The translations under genes were made by a program, and so were the position numbers. The notes below the pieces were generated by a model. It was not told the DNA's origin, ran no database searches, and saw nothing but the letters and a program-made list of their open reading frames with translations. DNA of 64,000 bases from positions 1 to 64,000 of the forward strand of contig CAWHBT010000013.1 of the NCBI GenBank assembly GCA_963827595.1, in the 5' to 3' direction. Below are positions 17,775 to 27,292 of the stretch, piece after piece (position 1 is the stretch's first letter; each line of letters begins with the position of its first letter). Source of the stretch: DATEDA01 sp963827595. GTDB taxonomy: Bacteria > Pseudomonadota > Gammaproteobacteria > Burkholderiales > SG8-39.

Positions 17775-18638
17775 ATGGCGACGATTCTTCCCCAGCTGGT
17801 CAACGGGCTGGTGTACGGGGTCCTGCTGTTCCTGATCTCGGCCGGGCTCTCGCTGATTTTCGGGCTCATGAACGTCGTGAACGTCGCCCACGGCTCGTTC
17901 TTCATGCTGGGCGCGTTCTTCGCGTTCACGCTGCTCGGCTGGACGGGCAACTTCTGGGTCGCGCTCGCGCTCGCACCGGTGCCGGCGATCGTTATCGGCG
18001 TGCTGATGGAGCGGATCTTCATCCGCAGCCTGTACGCGCGCGGCCACCTCGACCAGGTGTTGCTGACGTTCGGTTTCACGTTCGTCTTCGTCGACCTGGT
18101 GCGCTGGATCTGGGGTGCCGAGGTCCGCAGCCTGCCGACCCCGGCGGCTCTCACCGGCGCATTCGAGGTGGCGGGGGTGGTGCTGCCCAAGTATCGCCTC
18201 TTCATCATCGCCTTCGGCTTCCTGATCGCCTTCCTGCTCTGGCTGTTCCTCGAGCGAAGCCGCGTGGGCGCGATGGTGAGGGCAGGCGTCGACGACGCCG
18301 ACACGGCGTCGGGTCTCGGCATCAACGTGCAGCTGCTGTTCGCTTCCATCTTCGCGCTCGGCGTCGGCCTCGCGGCGCTCGGCGGCGCGGTGGCGGCGCC
18401 GGTGCTCGGTCTCTATCCCGGGATGGACATCGAGATCCTCATCCCGGCCTTCATCGTGGTGGTCATCGGCGGCATGGGAAGCCTGCGCGGCGCGTTCGTC
18501 GCGAGCATCTTCGTCGGCCTCGTCGACACCTTCGGCAAGGCCTACTTTCCCGAGTTCGCGCTGTTCGTCATCTATCTCCTGATGGTAGTCGTGCTGCTCG
18601 CACGGCCGCAGGGGCTGTTCGGCATCGTCAGGGCCTGA
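17775..18638 (+). CDS. livH: Liv-type ABC permease (LivH family)
   Basis: 287 aa, about eight membrane helices. The family start QLVNGLVYGVLLFLISAGLSLIFGLMNVVNVAHGS and the ending RPQGLFGI are typical of LivH. One half of the transmembrane channel with the LivM protein encoded 7 bp downstream. It follows the receptor gene by 80 bp. Confidence 0.93.
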   Translation: MATILPQLVNGLVYGVLLFLISAGLSLIFGLMNVVNVAHGSFFMLGAFFAFTLLGWTGNFWVALALAPVPAIVIGVLMERIFIRSLYARGHLDQVLLTFGFTFVFVDLVRWIWGAEVRSLPTPAALTGAFEVAGVVLPKYRLFIIAFGFLIAFLLWLFLERSRVGAMVRAGVDDADTASGLGINVQLLFASIFALGVGLAALGGAVAAPVLGLYPGMDIEILIPAFIVVVIGGMGSLRGAFVASIFVGLVDTFGKAYFPEFALFVIYLLMVVVLLARPQGLFGIVRA

Positions 18639-18645
18639 ACGACCT

Positions 18646-19599
18646 ATGGCGAACGGAACCCGTACCCAGCCCCTGAGCGTCGCCGGATACGCGCTCCTGG
18701 TCCTGGCGCTCGCCTTGATGCCGCTCGCCGGCAATTACGTGATGGGGCTTGCGGCGGAGGTCGTGGTCTTCGCGGTGTTCGCAATGAGCCTCAATCTCCT
18801 CATCGGGTTCACCGGATTGCTTTCTTTCGGCCACGCGGCGTTCTTCGGTCTCGGTGCGTACACGGTCGTGACGCTCGGCGTCCATCTGGGCGTCAACGGC
18901 TGGATCGGCATGCTGGCAGGCGTACTCATCTCGGCGATCGGGGCGATCATCATCGGGTTCTTCTGCATCCGGGTGAGCGGCATCCCGTTCCTGATGCTCA
19001 CCATGGCGTTTTCCCAGCTGCTCTTCTCCATTTCGGTGAAGTGGCGCGACGTCACCGGCGGGACGGATGGAATCGGCGGGTTCCAGCGGCCGCCGCTGTT
19101 CGGCTTCGATCTGAACGAGCGCATCGTGCTCTATTACGTGTGTGCGATAGGGTTCCTTGCCGCATGGTGGTTCTTGCGGCGGCTGGTACGCTCACCGCTC
19201 GGCTCGATCTTCATCGGGATCCGCGAGAACGAGCTGCGGATGCGCGCCCTCGGCTACCCCGTGCAGCGCTTCAAGCTCATCTCGTTCGCGATCGGCGGGG
19301 CACTGGCCGGGTTCGCCGGAACGCTCTACGCATTCTTCAACGCCTTTGTTTCGAGCGACGTCCTGCATTGGGCGCTTTCGGGCGACGCGATCATCATGGT
19401 GATCCTGGGCGGGACCGGGACCATCTTCGGTCCGGCGGTCGGAGCCGCGATCTTTCTGCTGCTGAAGAACTTCGTGAGCTCGCACTTCGAGTACTGGCTG
19501 CTCTGTATCGGCGTGGTTTTCATCCTGTGCGTGATGTTCCTGCGCGAAGGCGTCTGGGGCCTCGTCGCCGAGCGTCTGCGGCTCCTCCTGAGGCGATGA
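18646..19599 (+). CDS. livM: Liv-type ABC permease (LivM family)
   Basis: 317 aa, multi-helix membrane protein with the LivM marks NLLIGFTGLLSFGHAAFFG and, near the C-terminus, GGTGTIFGPAVGA. Pairs with the preceding LivH. Its TGA overlaps the ATG of the ATPase gene (ATGA), indicating coupled translation. Confidence 0.93.
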   Translation: MANGTRTQPLSVAGYALLVLALALMPLAGNYVMGLAAEVVVFAVFAMSLNLLIGFTGLLSFGHAAFFGLGAYTVVTLGVHLGVNGWIGMLAGVLISAIGAIIIGFFCIRVSGIPFLMLTMAFSQLLFSISVKWRDVTGGTDGIGGFQRPPLFGFDLNERIVLYYVCAIGFLAAWWFLRRLVRSPLGSIFIGIRENELRMRALGYPVQRFKLISFAIGGALAGFAGTLYAFFNAFVSSDVLHWALSGDAIIMVILGGTGTIFGPAVGAAIFLLLKNFVSSHFEYWLLCIGVVFILCVMFLREGVWGLVAERLRLLLRR

Positions 19600-20343
19600 C
19601 GATCCTGCTGCGTACCATTCGTCTCACCAAAGCCTTCGGCAGCCTGGTGGTGACCAAGGACGTCAATCTCGAGGTGCGGGCGGGGGAGCGCCACGCGTTG
19701 ATCGGGCCCAACGGCGCTGGCAAGACGAGCCTGATCCACCAGATCGGCGGCCAGCTGCGTCCCTCTTCCGGACAGATCCTTCTCAGGGACGCCGACATCA
19801 CGGGCGCGTCGCCCGAACGGATCTGCCAGCTCGGGGTGGGGCGCACCTTCCAGCGCAACAACCTGTTCCGCAGTCTGAGCGTGCGCGAGAACGTCCGCCT
19901 TGCGGTGCAGGCGAAGCGCGGCACGCTGTACGACCCGCTCTCGTCGATCGACGCGAATCGCGGACTCTGGGAGCGCGTCGACGAGATCCTCGCGCTGCTG
20001 CGGCTGACCGAGGGGCTCGACCGGCCGGTGAACGTGCTGTCCTATGGCGAGCAACGCCAGCTCGAGATCGCGCTCGCGCTCGCCACCGAGCCGGCTCTCC
20101 TGCTGCTCGACGAACCGACCTCCGGCATGTCGCCCGCGGAAACCACCGGGATGATCGATCTGGTCGCATCGCTTCCCACGGACGCTCGGGTTGCTGATGA
20201 TCGAGCACGACATGAACGTCGTGTTCACGCTCGCCGATCGCGTTACCGTGCTCTACTACGGCGAGATCCTCGCCTCGGGAACGCCGCAGGAGATCTCGAG
20301 CAACTCGAAGGTGCGGGACGTCTACCTGGGTCGCCGACACTGA
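19596..20343 (+). pseudogene. livG: Liv-type ABC ATPase (LivG family), frameshifted
   Basis: Walker A GPNGAGKTS, Q-loop region VGRTFQRNNLF, signature LSYGEQRQLEIA and Walker B LLLLDEPT are in one frame. Near 20180 the frame shifts; the expected LMIEHDMNVVFTLADR (H-loop) and C-terminus continue in the next frame to a TGA at 20341-20343, which overlaps the livF ATG. In the raw frame livG runs into livF as an apparent fusion, which is an artefact of the shift. A sequencing error is the likeliest reason, since every other gene of the operon is intact. Confidence 0.85.
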
Positions 20344-21038
20344 TGCTGGAACTCGAGGGCGTTCACGCCTACTACGGTGACAGTCACGTACTGCACGGGG
20401 TCTCGCTCGCCATCAGGGAGGGCGAGGTCGTGTCGCTGCTCGGCCGGAACGGCGCCGGCAAGACCACCACGATCCTCACCATCATGGGTTACCTCAAGCC
20501 CCGCCCAGGACGGATCGTCTACGGCGGGTCGAGCATCTCGGGACTGGCCCCGTACCAGATCGCACGCCGGGGATTCGGATTCGTCCCGCAGGAGCGGGGG
20601 ATCTTTCCGAGCCTCACGGTCAAGGAGAACCTCACCGTCGCCGCCCGGCAGGCGGGCGGAGGGCGCTGGAACCTCGCCTCGGTCTTCAAGCTGTTCCCGC
20701 GGCTGGAAGAGCGCAGTGGCAATCTCGGCTTCCAGCTCTCCGGGGGCGAGCAGCAGATGCTCTCGATCGCCCGCGCGTTGATGCTCAATCCCGCGCTGCT
20801 GCTGCTCGACGAGCCCTCCGAGGGGCTCGCGCCGCTCATCGTGGAGGAGATCGTCGTGACCCTGAAGACCCTCAAGGTCGAGGGACTGGCCGTGCTGCTC
20901 GTGGAACAGGCCCTCCAGGTCGCGCTCGACCTCGCCGACCGGCACTACGTGCTGTCCAAGGGCGAGATCTGCTTCACCGGCACCGGGAGCGAGCTCGAGG
21001 GCAACGAGCAGGTGCTTAAGACGCACCTGAGCGTATAG
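20343..21038 (+). CDS. livF: Liv-type ABC ATPase (LivF family)
   Basis: 231 aa. Walker A GRNGAGKTTT, signature LSGGEQQMLSIARAL, Walker B LLLLDEPSEG and H-loop replaced by LLVEQALQ as in LivF proteins. Energises the transporter with LivG. The start ATG overlaps the livG stop (TGATG), and the stop abuts the SDR gene. Confidence 0.93.
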   Translation: MLELEGVHAYYGDSHVLHGVSLAIREGEVVSLLGRNGAGKTTTILTIMGYLKPRPGRIVYGGSSISGLAPYQIARRGFGFVPQERGIFPSLTVKENLTVAARQAGGGRWNLASVFKLFPRLEERSGNLGFQLSGGEQQMLSIARALMLNPALLLLDEPSEGLAPLIVEEIVVTLKTLKVEGLAVLLVEQALQVALDLADRHYVLSKGEICFTGTGSELEGNEQVLKTHLSV

Positions 21039-21785
21039 ATGTCCGAGAGAGGCGTGATGCTGGTGACGGGCGGCAGCCGGGGGATCGGCGCGGCGACCGC
21101 CCGGCTGGCGGCAGCGGCTGGCTACGCGGTCGCGATCACCTATCGTGAGCGCGCGGCCGACGCCGCCCAAGTCGTTGCGGACGTCGAGCGCGCAGGTGCC
21201 CGCGCGCTCGCGGTTCCTGCCGACGTCGGGGATGAGGCGTCCGTGTTGCGCCTGTTCGAGGCAGTCGAACGATTCGGCCCGCTGACGGTGCTCGTCAACA
21301 ATGCCGGCGTCACTGGCGGGGTCAGTCGTCTTGCCGATCTCGGGCTCGAGCGGTTTGAGCAGGTGCTACGCGTCAATGTCGTCGGCGCTTTCCTGTGCGC
21401 GCGCGAAGCGGTGCGCCGGATGTCCACGGCGCGGGGCGGGCGCGGCGGATCGATCGTGAACGTCTCGTCGGGGGCCTCGCAGCAGGGATCGGCGGGCGTT
21501 TGGGTGCATTACGCCGCGACCAAAGGTGCGCTCGACACGCTGACCGTCGGTCTGGCGAAGGAGGTGGCGGCGGAAGGGATTCGCGTAAACGCCGTGCGTC
21601 CCGGCCTGGTCGACACCGAGATCCACGCTGCGCGGGATCCGCAGCAGCTAGCGAGCATGGCGCGCGCCATCCCCATGGGCCGCATCGGCCGCCCCGACGA
21701 GATCGCGCACGCGATCCTATGGCTCGCTTCGCCAGAGGCATCGTATGTGACGGGCGCGCTGCTCGACGCGCGGGGCGGCCTCTAA
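21039..21785 (+). CDS. SDR family oxidoreductase
   Basis: 248 aa classical short-chain dehydrogenase: cofactor motif TGGSRGIGAA, NNAG at the beta4 strand, catalytic Ser in VNVSSGAS and YXXXK as YAATK. NAD(P)-dependent oxidation or reduction of an alcohol/ketone. Its ATG directly follows the livF stop, so it is the last gene of the transporter operon and may act on the imported compound. Confidence 0.92.
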   Translation: MSERGVMLVTGGSRGIGAATARLAAAAGYAVAITYRERAADAAQVVADVERAGARALAVPADVGDEASVLRLFEAVERFGPLTVLVNNAGVTGGVSRLADLGLERFEQVLRVNVVGAFLCAREAVRRMSTARGGRGGSIVNVSSGASQQGSAGVWVHYAATKGALDTLTVGLAKEVAAEGIRVNAVRPGLVDTEIHAARDPQQLASMARAIPMGRIGRPDEIAHAILWLASPEASYVTGALLDARGGL

Positions 21786-21835
21786 CACCGCATCAGACGG
21801 GGCGGCGCGAGCCGCGGGATCAATCTCGCGCGCGC

Positions 21836-22387
21836 CTAGCGCTCGTCGAAAACCGATTTCACGGGCAGGCTCAACTGCAGCGCGTTGCACAGGTAAGCGA
21901 TTGTCACGAACCGGGTGATCTGGAGCATCGCAGCGACCGCCTTGCCCGGACCGAGCGCAGCGGCCACTGCACGGATTTCCTCGCCGCAGCCCCGACCCGC
22001 CCGAGCCAGCATGGCGAGCGCGAGGGTCCGTAACAGCTGCTCCTCCGCCTTGAGCGCCGTCGGGTTCGAGCCGGAGCGGTCCTCCGCCGCCGCGATCCAG
22101 TCGAGGCTCGCGCCGAGTCGCTTGGCGAGCCGCTCGTGCTGGATCCGTTCGTAGTCGGCGCCGAGCGCGGCGCATACCGCGAGCGCGAGCACTTCGTTCT
22201 CGAAATCCGAAAGCGGGGCCTTGACCGCCTTGGTGTACTCCATGAATTGGATCACGGCGTCCGGGACGTTGCCGACGGTCTGAAAGAACTCGCCGAGATA
22301 GCCGAGTCGATCGACGGTCGGCTTGACGTAGTCCCGGAGCCTCGGGTCGAGCTCCTCGAGCGTTAGACGCGGGATGCTCTCGGCCAT
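21836..22387 (-). CDS. Carboxymuconolactone-decarboxylase/AhpD-like protein
   Basis: 183 aa, all-helical, with the CMD/AhpD core ENEVLALAVCAALGADYERIQH. The position that carries CXXC in AhpD is CAAL here: one Cys and the downstream His remain. A peroxidase role is thus doubtful; a non-redox CMD-like or structural role is possible. Last gene of the Rieske/cupin operon and convergent with the SDR gene. Confidence 0.75.
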   Translation of the reverse strand: MAESIPRLTLEELDPRLRDYVKPTVDRLGYLGEFFQTVGNVPDAVIQFMEYTKAVKAPLSDFENEVLALAVCAALGADYERIQHERLAKRLGASLDWIAAAEDRSGSNPTALKAEEQLLRTLALAMLARAGRGCGEEIRAVAAALGPGKAVAAMLQITRFVTIAYLCNALQLSLPVKSVFDER

Positions 22388-22407
22388 GGCGTCTCCCGGC
22401 GGCCGCG

Positions 22408-23649
22408 CTAGAGCCCCATCGCTTCGCGGTAGTACTTGTAGAAGGCGCGGATCAGCACCTCGGTGATCATGTGATCCTGGGGCTCGACTTCGCGGCCGCC
22501 CATTTCGAGCACCGCAGTTCGGTGGCCGTATTCCTTGGCACTCAGCTGGCACTCCGCCAGCACCTCGCCGTCTTCGAGCGCCACGTAACCCGCCGGGCCG
22601 TAGAGATTCGCGTGCCGCAGCCGCAGGCGGGTGAGCTCGGGGTCCTCGTCGGCGTAGCCGTAGAAGGTCCAGGAGAGCTCGAACTTGTCCACGCCCTTGG
22701 GGATGACGTGACGCATGCCCAGGGTGTTCGCTTGCTGATGGAGCACCACGCCCGGAAACACCGACAACCCGACGACCTTGCCATCCGGAAACTCGGGCCG
22801 CGGCGTGACGGTGTCCTTGTCCTGCAGCTCGAGCTTCGCCTTGAAGCGCGACAGCTCCGAGGTCGCCGCGGTTGTCTTCTTGCCGACGTTGCTCGAGACC
22901 ATGATCCCGTGTTTGCCGCCCGCGGTTGGAATCGACTCCGACTGGGTGTCGGCGCGCCACAGCCCGAAAGTGATCAGAAAGCTGTGCAGCAGGGTCGCGT
23001 GGTACGGATCCTTCAGGTTCTCCAGGTACATCTTCCAGTTGCTCGGAATGGCCTGCCTGGTGTAGCCGAGGAGCTTGAGCGGTCGTCCGGGGAAGAGCCG
23101 CTTGATGTGCCCGAGCAGCTCGGGGCCGGTGTAGGTGGCGAAGTCTGGCGCGTTAGGATCGAAGCTCGCCCAGATCGATCCACCCTCGACGTGCACGCGA
23201 AGCTTCGACAGCCCGAGCTGGGTTGTATCGAAGTCCTTGGGCATGCCGCCTTTGCCGAGCGCGCCGCGACGCAGCGGGACCCCCTGCAGTTTCCCGTCGA
23301 GAGCGTAGTTCCACTGGTGGTACGGACAGGTGAAGTCTTCCACCTTGCCCTTGTTCTTCCAGCAGACTCGGGCGCCGCGATGGGCGCACCGGTTCTCCCA
23401 CACGTGGATCTCGCCCTCCTTGCCGCGCACCACGACCACCTGGCGTTCGCCGATCCAGCTCCGCTTGAAGCTGCCAGTCTCCGGGACCTCGCAGTCGAGC
23501 GCTACGTAGTTCCAGGTCGGCCCGTAGAAGAACAGCTCCAGCTCGCGCCGATACACCTCCGGATCGCTGTAGATCCAGTAGGGGACCCGGGTCCAGCCCT
23601 CCTTGGGCCACACGCGCGGTTCGGCTTCGGCCTGCATGCTCTTGCCCAT
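22408..23649 (-). CDS. Rieske ring-hydroxylating dioxygenase, large subunit
   Basis: 413 aa. Rieske 2Fe-2S ligands C88, H90, C108 and H111 (CAHRG and CPYHQW); mononuclear iron ligands D214, H217 and H222 in NLKDPYHATLLH. Segments such as GGMPKDF, KLLGYTRQAIPSNWK and FGLWRAD resemble NagG-type salicylate 5-hydroxylase large subunits. Expected to hydroxylate an aromatic carboxylate with its small subunit (next gene upstream). No ferredoxin or reductase gene is nearby, so electron donors must come from elsewhere. An AGGAGGAGG site precedes the ATG. Confidence 0.92.
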   Translation of the reverse strand: MGKSMQAEAEPRVWPKEGWTRVPYWIYSDPEVYRRELELFFYGPTWNYVALDCEVPETGSFKRSWIGERQVVVVRGKEGEIHVWENRCAHRGARVCWKNKGKVEDFTCPYHQWNYALDGKLQGVPLRRGALGKGGMPKDFDTTQLGLSKLRVHVEGGSIWASFDPNAPDFATYTGPELLGHIKRLFPGRPLKLLGYTRQAIPSNWKMYLENLKDPYHATLLHSFLITFGLWRADTQSESIPTAGGKHGIMVSSNVGKKTTAATSELSRFKAKLELQDKDTVTPRPEFPDGKVVGLSVFPGVVLHQQANTLGMRHVIPKGVDKFELSWTFYGYADEDPELTRLRLRHANLYGPAGYVALEDGEVLAECQLSAKEYGHRTAVLEMGGREVEPQDHMITEVLIRAFYKYYREAMGL

Positions 23650-23661
23650 GCTTTCCTCCTC

Positions 23662-24183
23662 CTAGACCGGTACGACGAGCGACAGATGGACGCGGTAGTT
23701 GTCGTACACCGCGAGCCGCTCCCTGAAGAGCAGCCGTCCGTCCCGCCGTACCAGGGTGTCGATGTAGCGCCCGACCATCAGCACGCGCGGCTCGAGATCG
23801 GACATCGCTTCGGTGATCAGGAAGTTCGCGCGGGCGCGAACGGTTTCGCCCTCGATCGCGGTCACCCGCACGCCGCTGATGAAGTGACGCAGCGCCCGAT
23901 GCTCGAAGATCTGGGTCTCGCGCAGCGCCAGGATCCGGTCATGCACCATCGCCATGCCATCGCAGTAGATCGCGGCCTGCAACAGTCCCTCGTCGTGGTT
24001 CTCCTTGGAGATCACCTTGTACGTGCAGTCGGGCGTGAAGTAGTCGGGCAGCCGCTCGACCTGATCGTCGTCGAGGTAGTCGGCAACCTCGTCGTAGAGA
24101 TCGCGCAGCTCGTGCGTGAGCGCCACGACCTGCGGGCCCGAGGGGAGGGCGGGCTTCACTTTGGTGGCCGCCGTGTCGTTCAT
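23662..24183 (-). CDS. Rieske ring-hydroxylating dioxygenase, small subunit
   Basis: 173 aa NTF2/SnoaL-like beta subunit, with the typical N-terminal helix (LRDLYDEVADYLDDDQ), YFTPDCTYKVIS and a beta-sheet ending FRERLAVYDN. Structural partner of the large subunit, 12 bp downstream. ATG 24183 chosen for its place 13 bp after the cupin stop; an upstream in-frame extension overlaps the cupin gene and is not needed. Confidence 0.9.
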   Translation of the reverse strand: MNDTAATKVKPALPSGPQVVALTHELRDLYDEVADYLDDDQVERLPDYFTPDCTYKVISKENHDEGLLQAAIYCDGMAMVHDRILALRETQIFEHRALRHFISGVRVTAIEGETVRARANFLITEAMSDLEPRVLMVGRYIDTLVRRDGRLLFRERLAVYDNYRVHLSLVVPV

Positions 24184-24196
24184 GACCGCCCTCCGG

Positions 24197-25306
24197 TTAC
24201 AACGAGACCAGCTCGCCGAGGTTGGTTTCAACGCCCTTCTGCGAACCGAGCTTCAGAATGGGTGACTTCAGCGTTTCCTGCCAGATCAGCGATTCCATCG
24301 CGATCTGCAGCGGATGGTCCTGGATGGTGAGCGCGCAGAACCCCTGTTCGCGCGAGCCGTGGTTGTGCACTGCCCAGCCCGGCGCCGAGAGGTGCAGGTC
24401 GCCCGCCTGCCATTCCATCCGCTCGCCCATCACCGCGCTCTTGCCGTGCCCGAAAAAGTAGTAGTTGATCGCGGCGGAGGTATGGCGGTGCGGCTGGTCG
24501 ATCTTGTTCGGCGGATACTTGGCGATGGTGGCGAAGAAACAGTGCGTGGTGCCGATGCGCCGCTCGGTGGCGGGGTTGTAGAGCACGTACAGGTGCCGGC
24601 CGGTGTAGTTGATGTCGCGCTCGTAGACCTTCCCGAGATGCTTGTTGACTTCCTTCCACGGCCACAGCAGCGGCTTGGAGTCCACGACGTCGATGTCGAC
24701 GAGGTATTCGTACCCGAGGAGCTTCTCCCCGTCCGCACCGACGTCAATAGACTCGGCGAGGTCGCGCGCGCGTTGCGCGGCCTGCCGCTTCGCGCCGCGC
24801 TCGGCCTGCGGGTCCTTCGTCTCGAAGCGCGGGTTCTCTTCGACGTAGTGCACCTCGAGCGTTTCGAGCAGCGGCGCGTTGCTGTAGGACAGCCGGACGA
24901 AGAGGTCCCGGCCCTCGTTGCGGTAGGCATACGGCTCCAGCGACGGCGTGTTCCAGACATCGAACTGCTCGACGGCGAACGAGCGCCCGCCGATTCTCGC
25001 CACGCCGCTGCCGCGAATGCACATGTCGACCAGCGTCGAGTTGCGGGCGATCGGCGGCGTCTCCTCCCCGGGCTTGACCACGTTGATGGTGACGTCGATC
25101 CCGGGCGCAAGCCCCAGCGCCGGGGCCTTCGCATTCGGATGCACAACCAGCGATGCGCGGCGCCCGCTCGACGGACGAGGCGAGCTCGCGAGGCGCTCGA
25201 TCTCGGCGTCGATCGCCTCCTTCCGGATGAGGATCGACGGCCAGAGCTCCTGCTCTCGCGCCTTGGCGTTGCTCACGTCGACGAACCGATGCTTGGTATC
25301 TGCCAT
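24197..25306 (-). CDS. Bicupin ring-cleavage dioxygenase-like protein (gentisate-dioxygenase superfamily)
   Basis: 370 aa with two cupin folds. The C-terminal cupin carries a metal site (H273 and H275 in QPHRHTSAAINYYFFG, with another His in WAVHNHG). The N-terminal cupin lacks an HXH. In classical gentisate 1,2-dioxygenases the iron site is in the N-terminal cupin, so this protein is at least an unusual member. It probably cleaves a ring hydroxylated by the adjacent Rieske enzyme. A clear AGGAGGA site precedes ATG 25306. Confidence 0.75.
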   Translation of the reverse strand: MADTKHRFVDVSNAKAREQELWPSILIRKEAIDAEIERLASSPRPSSGRRASLVVHPNAKAPALGLAPGIDVTINVVKPGEETPPIARNSTLVDMCIRGSGVARIGGRSFAVEQFDVWNTPSLEPYAYRNEGRDLFVRLSYSNAPLLETLEVHYVEENPRFETKDPQAERGAKRQAAQRARDLAESIDVGADGEKLLGYEYLVDIDVVDSKPLLWPWKEVNKHLGKVYERDINYTGRHLYVLYNPATERRIGTTHCFFATIAKYPPNKIDQPHRHTSAAINYYFFGHGKSAVMGERMEWQAGDLHLSAPGWAVHNHGSREQGFCALTIQDHPLQIAMESLIWQETLKSPILKLGSQKGVETNLGELVSL

Positions 25307-25329
25307 GATGTCCTCCTGTTGTGCGAGCG

Positions 25330-26335
25330 CTAGCGCTCCACCGTGTCTTTCCAGCGCGGGATCGCGCGATCGGGGTGGGGGATGGAGCGCCCGAGTCCCC
25401 GGGCGCGCGCACGCTCCAACGCCATGACCGCAACCGCGAGATCCGACAGGCCCATACCGACCGCCTTGAATAACGAAACATCGCAGCCCGGCGGCCGGGT
25501 ATCGCTCTTCGCGATGATGCTCGCTGATCGACCGGACCTGCGACCAGCCGCGTCCGCCGTGCTCGTAGTACTCGATGAACTCGCGCGACGCCTTCTGGAC
25601 GTTCGGAAGGTCGTCGACGGCGACGATTCCGGTCCGGGCGAACACGTCCTGCTTGAACTCCGCGTTCTGCGGCAGGATGGCGCCGACGGCGTTCAGGTGC
25701 GCGCCGCGCGCGAGCATGCGCGCCTCGAGAAAAGGCTCCTTGGCGCGAGTGACGAGCGTCACGATGGGCGCGCCGTCGGTGGCGGCATCGATCGATCCCG
25801 CATCGACGATCTCGAACCCGAACCGTTCGCGTGCGGTGGCCACGAACGCTTTGCGCTTCTCGGGCGTGGGGCTGAATACGCGGAGCCGCTTGAGCGGCCG
25901 AACGGCGTTGACGGCGGCGATCTGCGTGATCGATTGCGCGCCCGTCCCGATCAGCGCCATCTCCGCGGCGCCTTGCGGCGCCAGCCACTTCGTCCCCACA
26001 CCCGTGATCGCGGAAGTGCGGAGCTGACCCAGGGCGGCCGCTTCCATGACCGCGACGAGCGCCCCGCTGTTCGCGTCGAACATGACGTAGAGGGCGGTCG
26101 CCCCGCGCTTGGTGTTCACCCAGTTCTTGTAGCCGGCAAACCCGAGCTCCGGCAGGGCCGAGCCGAGGGAATGCATGGAGCTGCCGTCGCCCCAGCCGCC
26201 GAGCGCCTTGGCCAGGTTGAAGCCCTGGCCCTGGCCGAGGGCGCGCAGGCCGCGCTCCAACGCTTCGATCGCGTCGTCGAGCGTGACGAGCGACACGATC
26301 TCCTGTTCGGTGAGCCAGAGGACAGGTTCAGGCAC
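25330..26335 (-). pseudogene. Ornithine-cyclodeaminase/mu-crystallin family protein, frameshifted
   Basis: About 335 aa when corrected. GTG start at 26335 with AAGGAG 8 bases upstream. NAD-binding motif ALIGTGAQSITQ, substrate region NTKRGATALYV and EFKQDVF are typical of OCD-family imine reductases/cyclodeaminases. Near 25520 one extra base shifts the frame; the proper tail (SLFKAVGMGLSDLAVAV) is in the next frame and ends at TAG 25330. The family acts on amino/imino acids, hinting at a nitrogen-containing intermediate. Probably a base error, because both halves are well conserved. Confidence 0.82.
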
Positions 26336-26346
26336 GCGAGTGCTCC

Positions 26347-27194
26347 TTACTGCGGCTCGTCGATGACCGGATTGCGCAGGACGCCGATCCGGGTCACTTC
26401 TACTTCGAACACGTCGCCCGCCTTGAGATAGACCGGCGGCTTCTTGGTGAAGCCGACCCCGGCCGGCGTGCCGGTCGAGATGACGTCGCCCGGCAACAGC
26501 TCGGCGAAGGCCGACAGGTACTCGATCGTCTGCGGAATCGAGAAGATCATGTTGGCGACCGAGTCGCGCTGCACCTCGCTGCCATTGAGGCGCCCGATCA
26601 CTTCCAGCGCCGTCGGGTCGGGAACCTCGTCGGCGCTCACGAGCCACGGGCCGAACGCGCCGCTGGCGTGAAAGTTCTTGCCCGGGGTGGCCTGCCGCGT
26701 ATGCATCTGCCAGTCGCGGACGGAGTTCTCGGCGAAGCACGCGTACCCCGCCACGCAGGCCATGGCGTCCGCCGCCCGCACCTTGCGGGCCCGCCGCCCG
26801 ATGATGACCGCAAGCTCCGCCTCGTAGTCGAACTGCTCGGAGGCACGCGGCCGCCACACCGACTCGCCATGACCGACCTGGGAGGCCGGAAAACGCGTGA
26901 AGATCGAGGGACGCTCAGGGATCGCCATCCCGGCTTCCTTGGCGTGCAGGTGATAGTTGAGCCCGACGCACAGGATCTTGTCGGGATCCGTGATGGGCGG
27001 TAGGTATCGAATCGCGGACAACGCTACGCGCGGCCCCCCCTGCGCGGCCCGCCGAGCTCAAACCTTCGATGCCCTCGCGACCCAGCGCCTGGCGCAAGGT
27101 CGGAGCCTCCGGAGTCGTCAGGTCGACGACCGCGTCGCCGGCGACGGCACCGTAGGAAGGTTTCGCTTTGTGCGACGAAGCTCACAAGGCGCAT
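26347..27194 (-). pseudogene. Fumarylacetoacetate-hydrolase family protein, frameshifted twice
   Basis: The complete domain is visible across three frames: MRLVSFVAQ at 27194, SYGAVAGDAVVDLTTPEAPT in a second frame, and from about 27030 the intact FAH core (KILCVGLNYHLHAKEAG, FDYEAELAVIIG, GDVISTGTPAGVG) to 26347. One shift lies near 27155, the other at a run of seven C at 27034-27040, a classic error site. FAH enzymes cleave C-C bonds of fumarylpyruvate/acylpyruvates, fitting the step after ring opening. First gene of the operon, about 100 bp downstream of the inverted-repeat operator. Confidence 0.8.
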
Positions 27195-27292
27195 GTGTCT
27201 GAGGTTCCTTTGCGGTGGTCTAGTGAGGGGGTGCGAGACCGTCTTCCGGGGGAGAGTGTGCGCATCCCGGCGCCCGCGGGCAACCACGGCCC

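Noticed and set aside
19041..21038. Apparent 665-codon ORF joining LivG and LivF
   Set aside because: Produced by a one-base shift in livG near 20180; the real livG tail with the H-loop is in the next frame and ends at the livF start.
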